From Oscillospiraceae bacterium (GTDB lineage: Bacteria; Bacillota; Clostridia; Oscillospirales; Ruminococcaceae): a stretch of DNA of 64,000 nt. Each line of letters opens with the position of its first letter. Within the stretch, counting starts at the first letter, position 1. Shown here one piece after another: positions 48,252 to 56,578 of this stretch. Both the position numbers and the translations under genes were made by a program. The notes beneath the pieces were generated by a model, which saw only the letters and a list, made by a program, of their open reading frames with translations, was not told where the DNA came from and searched no databases. The stretch lies in contig JAFRAJ010000016.1 of the NCBI GenBank assembly GCA_017405465.1, positions 62,001-126,000 of the forward strand, given 5' to 3'.

Positions 48252-49820
48252 ATGGCTGATCTTAAGAAGGAACAAGAAAGAGACGAGCTGCATCGAGCAA
48301 TATGGGCTATCGCTGATGACCTCCGTGGTTCAGTAGACGGATGGGACTTTAAGAGCTATGTGCTTGGAACAATGTTCTATCGATATATATCAGAAAACCT
48401 TGCCGGTTATATCAATCAAGGTGAATGGGATGCCGGAAATGCTGGTTTTGCCTATGAGCGGATGTCCGATACAGAAGCTGAGGAAGCAAGAGAAGGTCTG
48501 ATTGAAGAAAAAGGTTTTTTTATTCTGCCTTCAGAGCTTTTCTGTAACGTTAGGAAAAGAGCTCTACAGGATGAGAATTTGAATATGACCTTGGAGACGG
48601 TCTTCAATCATATTGAAGACTCCGCGAAAGGCAGTGTTTCAGAAAACAGTTTTGCTGGTCTGTTTGATGACTTTGATGTAAACAGCAATAAGCTAGGAGC
48701 GACTGTTTCAAAACGTAACGAGAAACTGGTCAAGCTACTTAACGGTGTAGGTGACATGAACCTTGGTGATGTAAAGGGACATGATATCGACGCATTCGGC
48801 GATGCTTATGAGTATCTGATGACCATGTATGCCTCCAATGCCGGAAAGTCCGGAGGCGAGTTCTTTACGCCTGCTGATGTTTCTGAACTCCTGACCAGAC
48901 TGGGGACAGTAGGCAAAACGGAAGTCAATAAGGTCTATGATCCTGCCTGTGGTTCTGGTTCTCTTCTTCTGAAGGCTGAAAAAGTCCTTGGCCGAGATGG
49001 AGTTCGTAACGGTTTCTTCGGGCAGGAAATCAATATCACGACATACAACCTTTGCCGCATCAATATGTTCCTGCATGATGTCGGCTTCGATCATTTTGAT
49101 ATCGCCTGCGAGGACACTTTGACAAGCCCGCAGCACTGGGATGACGAGCCTTTTGAACTGATCGTCTCAAATCCGCCTTACAGCATCAAGTGGGCCGGTG
49201 ATGAAAATCCGTTGCTGATCAACGACCCTCGTTTTTCGCCTGCCGGAGTGCTGGCTCCGAAGAGCAAGGCTGATCTGGCGTTCATCATGCACAGTCTCTC
49301 ATGGCTGGCTCCGAACGGGACAGCTGCAATCGTCTGCTTCCCTGGTATCATGTATCGTGGTGGCGCTGAACAGAAGATTCGTAAATATCTCGTTGATAAT
49401 AACTTTATCGACTGTGTGATCCAGCTTCCGAGCAACCTTTTCTTCGGAACGTCTATTGCTACCTGCATTATGGTGCTGAAGAAAGGTAAAGCCGACAGCA
49501 AGGTGCTGTTTATCGACGCTACGAACGAGTGCATCAAGGTCACGAACAACAATAAGCTGACACAGGCCAATATGGATCGTATCGTAGATACCTATGCAGG
49601 TCGCCTGGAAGAACCGCATTTCTCTCATCTGGCAAGCTATGATGAGATCACAGAGAGTGACTATAATCTCTCAGTGTCAACTTATGTAGAAGCAGCTGAT
49701 ACCAGAGAAATAATTGACATCAAAAAACTTAATGCTGAAATCGAAGAGATAGTCGCACGCGAGGATACATTAAGAAAAGAAATTGCCGCTATCATCGAAG
49801 AAATTGAGGTGGCAGAATGA
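48252..49820 (+). CDS. hsdM: Type I restriction-modification methyltransferase subunit HsdM
   Basis: A 522-residue N6-adenine methyltransferase that, with HsdS, protects host DNA and forms part of the restriction complex. The N-terminal helical domain (LHRAIWAIADDLRGSVDGWD, FKSYVLGTMFYRYISE) precedes the SAM site GEFFTPADVSELL with VYDPACGSGSLL (about residue 230) and the catalytic SNPPYSIKW motif (about 306). The C-terminus has a coiled coil that packs on HsdS. The ATG at 48252 is chosen (GTGAGG upstream) over a GTG at 48240. It overlaps hsdS by four bases. The family type looks like IC (EcoR124-like). Confidence 0.94.
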   Translation: MADLKKEQERDELHRAIWAIADDLRGSVDGWDFKSYVLGTMFYRYISENLAGYINQGEWDAGNAGFAYERMSDTEAEEAREGLIEEKGFFILPSELFCNVRKRALQDENLNMTLETVFNHIEDSAKGSVSENSFAGLFDDFDVNSNKLGATVSKRNEKLVKLLNGVGDMNLGDVKGHDIDAFGDAYEYLMTMYASNAGKSGGEFFTPADVSELLTRLGTVGKTEVNKVYDPACGSGSLLLKAEKVLGRDGVRNGFFGQEINITTYNLCRINMFLHDVGFDHFDIACEDTLTSPQHWDDEPFELIVSNPPYSIKWAGDENPLLINDPRFSPAGVLAPKSKADLAFIMHSLSWLAPNGTAAIVCFPGIMYRGGAEQKIRKYLVDNNFIDCVIQLPSNLFFGTSIATCIMVLKKGKADSKVLFIDATNECIKVTNNNKLTQANMDRIVDTYAGRLEEPHFSHLASYDEITESDYNLSVSTYVEAADTREIIDIKKLNAEIEEIVAREDTLRKEIAAIIEEIEVAE

Positions 49821-51652
49821 GCAGATTGGATGAGTTAATTGCCGAACTATGTCCCAATGGAGTTGAATATAAGACAATTGGCGAAATTGCAACTGATATC
49901 TTCAGAGGGTCTGGGATAAAACGAGATCAAATAACAGAGACAGGAACACCCTGTGTAAGGTACGGGGAAATATACACTACATATGGGGTGTGGTTTGAAA
50001 CTTGTGTTTCTCACACAGATGAATCAATAATCCAATCGCCTAAATATTTTGAGCATGGTGATATCCTTTTTGCTATTACAGGAGAAAGTGTAGAGGATAT
50101 TGCAAAGTCATGTGCTTATGGAGGATATGAACGATGCTTGGCGGGAGGCGATATCGTAGTCCTTAAACATAATCAAGATCCTAAATATCTCGCATATGCT
50201 CTAACAACAACTAACGCTCGGCTTCAAAAGTCTAAAGGGAAAGTAAAGAGTAAGGTGGTCCATTCTAGCGTTCCTGCGATTGAGGCTATTAAGATTCCTG
50301 TGCCTCCTATGGAGGTACAGTGTGAAATTGTCCGCATTTTGGACAATCTCACGGATCTTACAGCGGATCTTACAGCGGATCTTACAGCGGAGCTTACAGC
50401 TAGAAAAAAACAATATGAATATTACCGAAACGAATTACTGACATTTAACCATAACACTAAGGTTGTACCGCTTGAGAGCATAGCTGAAATCAGCACGGGA
50501 AGCAGTAATACAAATGAAGGATTGGAAGAAGGTTTATATCCTTTTTTTGTCCGTTCACAGGAACCACTTCGAAAAAACGAATACGAATATGATGAAACAG
50601 CTATCATTACCGCTGGTGATGGAGTTGGTGTTGGCAAGGTTTTCCATTATGTTGAGGGCAAATATGCACTTCATCAAAGAGCATACCGAATTCATATCAA
50701 TAGCCTGGACGTTTTGCCACGATACTATTTTCATTATATGAAATCCGCATTTTTACCTTACATACAAAAGACTATGTTTCAAGGATCAGTCGCTTCAATA
50801 CGGCGGCCTATGCTGAATGAATTTCCTGTTCCAGTTCCATCCATACAGGTCCAGGAACGATTAATCAATGTGTTAGATAATTTTGAAACTATCTGTTCTG
50901 ATCTGAATATCGGCCTTCCAGCAGAGATAGATGCTCGCCAAAAACAATATGAGTATTATAGAGATTTGCTATTGACGTTCGCAGAGACTGGATCGACAAT
51001 CTCTGACAGACAGACAGACAGACAGACTGAAATAGCGCTCCTTCAGTATGTGTTTGGTTATGCTCCTGTAAAAATTGGTGAGATAGCAACAATCGTTCGT
51101 GGTGGCAACTTTCAAAAGAAGGACTTTGTGGAGGCAGGTAAACCATGCATCCATTATGGTCAGATGTATACCCACTATGGCGTGTATGCAAGCAAGACAA
51201 TCACTTTTGTGTCCGATGAGGTGTTCAATTGTTCCAAGCAGGCACACACCGGAGACATTGTGATGGCAGTTACAAGTGAAAACGTTGATGATGTTTGCAA
51301 ATGCACAGCCTGGCTTGGTGAGGAGGACATCGCTGTTAGCGGCCATACAGCGATTGTTCGCCACACACAAAACGCCAAATACTTATCTTACTTTTTCCAT
51401 TCAGCTGCATTTTACGAGCAGAAGGTAAAACTGGCTCACGGGACAAAAGTTATTGAGATTACACCGAGCAAGTTAGCTGATGCTATGATCATGCTCCCAC
51501 CTTTGCAAGAACAGGAGAAGATTGTAAAAATACTGGATCGCTTCAATTCGCTTTGTAATGACATCTCAGAAGGGCTCCCTGTTGAGATAGAAGCACGTAG
51601 GCAGCAGTACGAGTACTATAGGGATAAATTGCTTTCTTTCAAGGAGGAGTAA
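49817..51652 (+). CDS. hsdS: Type I specificity subunit HsdS with three target-recognition modules
   Basis: HsdS chooses the DNA sequence that the enzyme recognises. It is normally 400-450 residues with two target-recognition domains (TRDs); this one has 611 residues and three: about 1-178, 205-370 and 415-575. Each is followed by a matching helix with QYEYYR (near 202, 381 and 597). TRD1 and TRD3 are similar in pattern (GTPCVRYGEIYTTYG, KPCIHYGQMYTHYG). The first linker consists of LTAD/LTAE units from 12-bp DNA repeats as in EcoR124. Between modules 2 and 3 lies a GACA tract (51005) at which one-unit changes would stop the protein at about 404 residues. It is intact in this sequence. Confidence 0.92.
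   Translation: MSRLDELIAELCPNGVEYKTIGEIATDIFRGSGIKRDQITETGTPCVRYGEIYTTYGVWFETCVSHTDESIIQSPKYFEHGDILFAITGESVEDIAKSCAYGGYERCLAGGDIVVLKHNQDPKYLAYALTTTNARLQKSKGKVKSKVVHSSVPAIEAIKIPVPPMEVQCEIVRILDNLTDLTADLTADLTAELTARKKQYEYYRNELLTFNHNTKVVPLESIAEISTGSSNTNEGLEEGLYPFFVRSQEPLRKNEYEYDETAIITAGDGVGVGKVFHYVEGKYALHQRAYRIHINSLDVLPRYYFHYMKSAFLPYIQKTMFQGSVASIRRPMLNEFPVPVPSIQVQERLINVLDNFETICSDLNIGLPAEIDARQKQYEYYRDLLLTFAETGSTISDRQTDRQTEIALLQYVFGYAPVKIGEIATIVRGGNFQKKDFVEAGKPCIHYGQMYTHYGVYASKTITFVSDEVFNCSKQAHTGDIVMAVTSENVDDVCKCTAWLGEEDIAVSGHTAIVRHTQNAKYLSYFFHSAAFYEQKVKLAHGTKVIEITPSKLADAMIMLPPLQEQEKIVKILDRFNSLCNDISEGLPVEIEARRQQYEYYRDKLLSFKEE
50353..50400 (+). repeat. Four 12-bp direct repeats in the hsdS linker
   Basis: GGATCTTACAGC occurs three times in a row, then once as GGAGCTTACAGC. 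Each unit encodes four residues (D/E-L-T-A). In EcoR124I/II, differing counts of comparable TAEL repeats change the spacer length of the target site. Changes here stay in frame. Confidence 0.9.
51005..51027 (+). repeat. GACA tetranucleotide tract in hsdS
   Basis: Five GACA units plus GAC (23 bases) encode DRQTDRQ and part of the following Thr. With four units the frame reads CTG AAA TAG; with six it reads GAC TGA. Both stop directly after the tract and remove the third recognition module. Confidence 0.95.
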
Positions 51653-51664
51653 TTGAGCAATAGC

Positions 51665-51674
51665 AAAAAAAAAA
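51665..51674 (+). repeat. A10 homopolymer at the start of the membrane-protein gene
   Basis: Ten As follow TTG-AGC-AAT-AGC, a start directly behind hsdS with AAGGAGG 6 bases upstream. With ten As the frame ends at TAA (51698-51700); with eleven it joins the frame of the gene at 51742. Confidence 0.9.
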
Positions 51675-51741
51675 GAAAAACAAACAGTCAAAGAAGATAA
51701 ACAAGACAGCTTCATCTTCTATAGATTCTGTTAAGGAAGGA

Positions 51742-52290
51742 ATGTCACCAGATTCTTTGCGAGAGGTGATTGTAGATTCACTTCTTTTATATGACCAAAG
51801 GAAGGTTGATCTAGCCAAACAAGCGGAAGAAATAGAAGCCCAGAAAAGGCAAAAACTAATAGGATATAAGGATTACTCGAATCGCAAATTAATTCCTCGA
51901 GCGTTTCTGACTTTTCTCAATCGAACATGGGTGTTGTTAAAAATCTTATTTATGCGTAAAGATAAGATCAGCGGAGAATATGTGACTACCAGTCTTATGT
52001 CAACAGCCGTGTCATCATTGTTTGGCTTAATTAAATGGATTCTGTGGATCATAGCAGCTGTACTGTTATTGAAGTATCCCTTGTCGTTTGTAATACCGAG
52101 CATACCCGCTATAAAGATGTCTCTTTATCTGGTCTATATCGGTATAGCTATACTTGCATTTGAATTTGCGCAGGTTTTCCGTATTGCAAGCATAGAGATA
52201 GAAAAGACGCAAGATCGCAACTACATTGTGGACATCTTTGCTGCCGTAACAGCGATAGTTTCCATTATTATTTCTCTTGTAATTAGATAA
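51742..52290 (+). CDS. Membrane protein inserted in the type I operon (possibly phase-variable start)
   Basis: A 182-residue protein with a charged N-terminal helix, then three or four membrane segments (SLFGLIKWILWIIAAVLLL, MSLYLVYIGIAILAFEFAQV, FAAVTAIVSIIISLVI). No family is recognised. The open frame continues upstream to 51664 without a start. The best start is a TTG at 51653 with AAGGAGG just before it, but it is joined only if the A10 tract gains one base (or loses two), giving MSNSKKKKKNKQSKKINK as N-terminus. As it stands, translation may begin weakly at 51742. Polymerase or ribosome slippage, phase variation or a sequencing error are alternatives. Confidence 0.7.
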   Translation: MSPDSLREVIVDSLLLYDQRKVDLAKQAEEIEAQKRQKLIGYKDYSNRKLIPRAFLTFLNRTWVLLKILFMRKDKISGEYVTTSLMSTAVSSLFGLIKWILWIIAAVLLLKYPLSFVIPSIPAIKMSLYLVYIGIAILAFEFAQVFRIASIEIEKTQDRNYIVDIFAAVTAIVSIIISLVIR

Positions 52291-52304
52291 GGAGCTGTTT
52301 CGTA

Positions 52305-55300
52305 ATGCCGTATTTCAATATCGTTGCGCAGACAAGTGAAAATACAGTTGTCACGGAATATGAACCAGTAAAGACTCGTTCAGACAGTTATCAAAGCGAG
52401 GCTGATCTGGAGAAGGAATTCATACGCATGCTTTCTGAGCAAGGGTATGAATACCTTTCTATCCATACAGAGAATGATCTGTTAGTGAACCTCCGTAAAC
52501 AGATCGAGAAGCTTAACAGCTATCAGTTTTCAGACAATGAGTGGAGTTCGTTTCTCTCGAACAGCATTGCTAACCCTAATGAACATATTGTTGAAAAGAC
52601 CAGGAAGATCCAGGAAGACTATGTTCAAGTCCTCAAGCGTGACGATGGTACCAGCAAGAACATCTCATTGATAGACAAAAAGAACATCCATAACAATTAT
52701 CTTCAGGTCATCAACCAATATGCCATTAGTCAGGGACAGGGAGCTAAGCATGACAACCGTTACGACGTGACAATCCTAGTCAATGGATTGCCATTGGTTC
52801 ATGTGGAACTCAAGAGACGTGGCGTAGCAATTCGCGAGGCGTTCAATCAGATAAGCAGGTATCAGCGAGACTCATTCTGGGCAGGATGCGGTCTATATGA
52901 GTATGTTCAGATATTTGTTATCAGCAACGGAACCAACACAAAATACTATTCCAACAGTACGAGGTTCAACGCGATCAAAGATCATCAGTCCGGAACCAGC
53001 AAGAAGGAAAAGACATCCAATAGTTTTGAGTTCACTTCATATTGGGCTGACAGCAACAACAAGGTCATACCGGATCTGGTTGACTTCACTCGTACGTTCT
53101 TTGCAAGACATACAATCCTGAACATTCTGACTAAGTATTGCATCTTCACATCAGAGAACATGCTGATGGTCATGAGACCGTATCAGATCACAGCGACGGA
53201 GCGTATTCTAAACCGTATCGACATAGCAAACAACTACAAGAAGTACGGATCGGTAGCTGGAGGCGGATATATCTGGCATACGACCGGATCAGGAAAGACG
53301 CTGACTTCCTTTAAGACTGCAAGACAGGCTTCTCAGCTTCCATATATCGATAAAGTTCTGTTCGTCGTGGACCGCAAAGACCTGGACTACCAGACTATGA
53401 AGGAGTACGATCGCTTTGAGAAAGGCGCAGCAAACAGCAACACGAATACAGCCATTCTTAAACGACAGCTGGAGGATCCTAACTCTCATATCATCATCAC
53501 GACAATACAGAAGCTCTCGACTTTTATAAAGAGGAATCCTGAACACGACGTATATGACAAGCATGTGGTCATCATCTTTGATGAGTGCCACCGCAGCCAG
53601 TTTGGTGACATGCATACTGCTATAGTCAGACATTTCAATAAGTATCACTTGTTTGGGTTTACCGGCACACCTATCTTTGCAGCGAATGCCGGCCACGTAA
53701 AGAATCCGCAACTGTTTACGACAGAACAGACGTTCGGAGATCAGTTGCATTCATATACCATCGTTGACGCGATCAACGATAAGAACGTACTCCCATTTAA
53801 GGTAGATTATATAAAGACCATGGATACCGATCCGGATATCGATGACAAGCAGGTCTATGATATCGACAGGGAAAGAGCGTTCATGGCCCCTAAGAGAATA
53901 GAACTTGTAACGAAGTATATTCTCGATCACTTCGATCAGAAGACATATCGAGGAGATAAGGCCTACGTTTTCAATTCATTGATGAACATATCTGCGGTGG
54001 CTTCTTCTGAACGTGGTACTGTTGAAGAAGTTAAGCAGAAACAGCGCATTAGCGGATTCAACGCGATATTCTGCGTTGCTTCTGTGCCTATGGCTAAACT
54101 GTATTATCAGGAATTTCAAAAACAAATGGCTGCTGATCCTTCAAAGAAGCTGAGGATAGCAACCATCTACAGCTATAGCGCTAATGAGGAAGATCCAGAC
54201 GGAGATCTCCCAGGAGAAGAGAACAGCGAGGATACTAGCGGACTTGATAAGACGAGCCGCGACTTCCTGGAGTCTGCTATCCAGGATTACAACAAGATGT
54301 TTAATACGAACTACTCCACAGACGGAGACAGGTTCCAAAACTACTACAAAGACGTATCCCTCAGGATGAAGAACAAAGAACTTGATTTGTTGATCGTAGT
54401 GAATATGTTCCTCACGGGATTTGACGCAACGACGCTGAATACTCTATGGGTGGATAAGAACCTCAGAATGCATGGATTGATCCAGGCATTCAGTAGAACC
54501 AACCGTATCCTCAACAGCATCAAGACGTTCGGAAACATAGTGTGCTTCCGTAACCTGCAGAAGCGTGTTGATGACGCTATCTCGCTGTTTGGTGACAAGG
54601 ACGCCGGAGGTATAGTGCTTCTGCAAAAATTCGATGCATATTATTACGGATATATCGATGATGATGGGAAACAGCATCGAGGCTTCGTGGATATGATCAG
54701 TGAGCTTACGGAGAAGTTCCCATTGTCAGAGCCGCAGATCATCGGAGAGCAGAACCAGAAAGACTTCATAGTGCTGTTTGGAGCTGTCCTCAGAATGAGA
54801 AATCTGCTTTCATCGTTTGATGAATTTGCCGGGAAAGAGATTCTGACTGACAGAGAACTGCAGGATTACCTTAGCAGGTATCAGGATCTTCGCGATGAAT
54901 GGCGAAACAAAAAAGACGGTGGGGCAAAGGAAGATATCGTTGATGACCTTGTCTTTGAAGTCGAACTGGTCAAACAGATAGAGATCAATATTGACTATAT
55001 TTTGCTTTTGGTTCAGAAGTATCACGACACGAACTGCACTGACAAGGAAGTGTTGGTTGATATCCAAAAGGCGATAGGGTCTAGCCCAGAACTGCGTAGT
55101 AAGAAGACGCTGATTGAGACTTTTATAGAAGGACTCAACGATGTCGGCGATGTCATGGAAGGGTGGACACGTTTCGTAGAAAGGGAACGTGAAAGACAGC
55201 TAAAAGAGATTATTCAGGAAGAGAATCTCAAGGAAGCGGAAACAAGAAAGTTTATAGAAAACTCTTTCCACGACGGAGAGATACGTACTATCGGAACAGA

Positions 55301-55565
55301 TATTGATAAACTGTTGCCGCCTGTATCACGCTTCGGAAGTAGTGCACGAGCTGACAAGAAACAGCGTGTCATCGATAAACTGCTAGAGTTCTTTGAAAGG
55401 TTCTTCGGATTGGGCGGAAGCATGATGTCAGATTATAACGAAGAAGTCGAGAAAGAAGAAAAATCAGCGGAATCGATATATGTCGAACCAGCTAGTTACT
55501 TTCCGGAAGAAGTCCGGAAGAAATATGGTCTGGGAGAGTATTACAAAGAGGAAAGTGACACTTAA
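52305..55565 (+). CDS. hsdR: Type I restriction endonuclease subunit HsdR
   Basis: A 1086-residue motor-nuclease that translocates and cuts unmodified DNA. The N-terminal PD-(D/E)xK nuclease has Asp in NRYDVTILVNG (about 153) and E-x-K in VHVELKRRG (about 168-170). The SF2 helicase part has Walker A WHTTGSGKTLTS (about 325), the DECH box IIFDECHRSQFG (about 425), FTGTPIFA and the later FLTGFDATTLNTLWVDKN with QAFSRTNRI. The C-terminal helical domain binds HsdM. All key residues are present, so the system should be active. It starts 14 bases after the membrane-protein gene. Confidence 0.94.
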   Translation: MPYFNIVAQTSENTVVTEYEPVKTRSDSYQSEADLEKEFIRMLSEQGYEYLSIHTENDLLVNLRKQIEKLNSYQFSDNEWSSFLSNSIANPNEHIVEKTRKIQEDYVQVLKRDDGTSKNISLIDKKNIHNNYLQVINQYAISQGQGAKHDNRYDVTILVNGLPLVHVELKRRGVAIREAFNQISRYQRDSFWAGCGLYEYVQIFVISNGTNTKYYSNSTRFNAIKDHQSGTSKKEKTSNSFEFTSYWADSNNKVIPDLVDFTRTFFARHTILNILTKYCIFTSENMLMVMRPYQITATERILNRIDIANNYKKYGSVAGGGYIWHTTGSGKTLTSFKTARQASQLPYIDKVLFVVDRKDLDYQTMKEYDRFEKGAANSNTNTAILKRQLEDPNSHIIITTIQKLSTFIKRNPEHDVYDKHVVIIFDECHRSQFGDMHTAIVRHFNKYHLFGFTGTPIFAANAGHVKNPQLFTTEQTFGDQLHSYTIVDAINDKNVLPFKVDYIKTMDTDPDIDDKQVYDIDRERAFMAPKRIELVTKYILDHFDQKTYRGDKAYVFNSLMNISAVASSERGTVEEVKQKQRISGFNAIFCVASVPMAKLYYQEFQKQMAADPSKKLRIATIYSYSANEEDPDGDLPGEENSEDTSGLDKTSRDFLESAIQDYNKMFNTNYSTDGDRFQNYYKDVSLRMKNKELDLLIVVNMFLTGFDATTLNTLWVDKNLRMHGLIQAFSRTNRILNSIKTFGNIVCFRNLQKRVDDAISLFGDKDAGGIVLLQKFDAYYYGYIDDDGKQHRGFVDMISELTEKFPLSEPQIIGEQNQKDFIVLFGAVLRMRNLLSSFDEFAGKEILTDRELQDYLSRYQDLRDEWRNKKDGGAKEDIVDDLVFEVELVKQIEINIDYILLLVQKYHDTNCTDKEVLVDIQKAIGSSPELRSKKTLIETFIEGLNDVGDVMEGWTRFVERERERQLKEIIQEENLKEAETRKFIENSFHDGEIRTIGTDIDKLLPPVSRFGSSARADKKQRVIDKLLEFFERFFGLGGSMMSDYNEEVEKEEKSAESIYVEPASYFPEEVRKKYGLGEYYKEESDT

Positions 55566-55585
55566 CGATCAAACAGGTAGACAAA

Positions 55586-56539
55586 ATGTTAAATGAAAGA
55601 GTCCTTTTGACGCTTAAATATCTTTGGGAAGAATCTACTGCAGATAATTATGTTACCTGCGTGGATATCATGCGATATCTGGAAGAACATGGCTTAAAGG
55701 CGCCTTCACGCACTACTGTCTATAAGGATATAAAGCAGCTGCAGATTCTGGGAATCGATATCGAACAGAAAAAAAGCACGCAGAATCATTACTGGATCGG
55801 AGACAGAGTGTTCTCAACAGCTGAGTTACAGTTGCTTATTGATGCCGTTCAAGCTGCACGGTTCATTTCCAGAAGCAATAGTAATGCGATTATAGATAAG
55901 CTGTCCGTCTTTGCTGAGCCTGGCAATCAGGAACTCCTTAACAGAAGACTTCTTGTCGAGACGCGTCCTAAGTCAACAAATGATAGAGTTTTCCTAAATG
56001 TTAATGAACTGCAGTATGCAATAGCGCACAAAAAGAAAGTCCAATTTTATTATGTCGATTATTCTTCAGCAAAGAAGAAGGTGTATCGTCACCAAGGACA
56101 GAGGTATTCTGTTTCTCCGTTTTCCATTCTTTGGAACGGAGATAACTACTATATGATCGGATGGTCAGATAATCGTGACATAGTCGCATGCTTTAGAGTC
56201 GACAGAATGGACAAGGTGTCGGCTGTGGACGAGAAGGCGCATTCAAAGCCGCGAGGCTATAAGGAATCAGATTACTATAGCCAGATCTTTTCCATGTATG
56301 ATGGCCCGGATTGCGAAGTTGTGCTTTTGTGCCAGAACGATATGATGAACACAATAATCGATCGTTTCGGGACTGGTGTTAACACAGAGATAGTGGACAG
56401 AAACACTTTCAAGGCTACTGTTACAGTGCATCTGAGCAATAATTTCTTCGGGTGGCTTTGCGCGTTGGCAGGCAAGATAAAGCTTATATCTCCACAGCCA
56501 GCGGTGGACCAGCTTCATGAATTAGTAGCGAAACTATAA
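55586..56539 (+). CDS. WYL-domain transcriptional regulator
   Basis: A 317-residue protein with an N-terminal helix-turn-helix (CVDIMRYLEEHGLKAPSRTT, VYKDIKQLQILGIDIE) and a central WYL domain: QFYYVDYSSAKKKVYRHQGQ, then YSVSPFSILWNGDNYYMIGW and FRVDRMDKV. WYL regulators sense ligands or nucleic-acid products and commonly control defence genes. The C-terminal WCX extension is present (to about 315). It follows hsdR by 20 bases and precedes the MrcB-like gene by 39, so it probably regulates this island. Confidence 0.88.
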   Translation: MLNERVLLTLKYLWEESTADNYVTCVDIMRYLEEHGLKAPSRTTVYKDIKQLQILGIDIEQKKSTQNHYWIGDRVFSTAELQLLIDAVQAARFISRSNSNAIIDKLSVFAEPGNQELLNRRLLVETRPKSTNDRVFLNVNELQYAIAHKKKVQFYYVDYSSAKKKVYRHQGQRYSVSPFSILWNGDNYYMIGWSDNRDIVACFRVDRMDKVSAVDEKAHSKPRGYKESDYYSQIFSMYDGPDCEVVLLCQNDMMNTIIDRFGTGVNTEIVDRNTFKATVTVHLSNNFFGWLCALAGKIKLISPQPAVDQLHELVAKL

Positions 56540-56578
56540 GAATAGACATCCAGCTAGTTTTTATAGAAGGAGACAGCT

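Noticed and set aside
50353-51027. CRISPR-like repeats
   Set aside because: The repeats are 12 and 4 bases without unique spacers and are inside the coding frame of hsdS.
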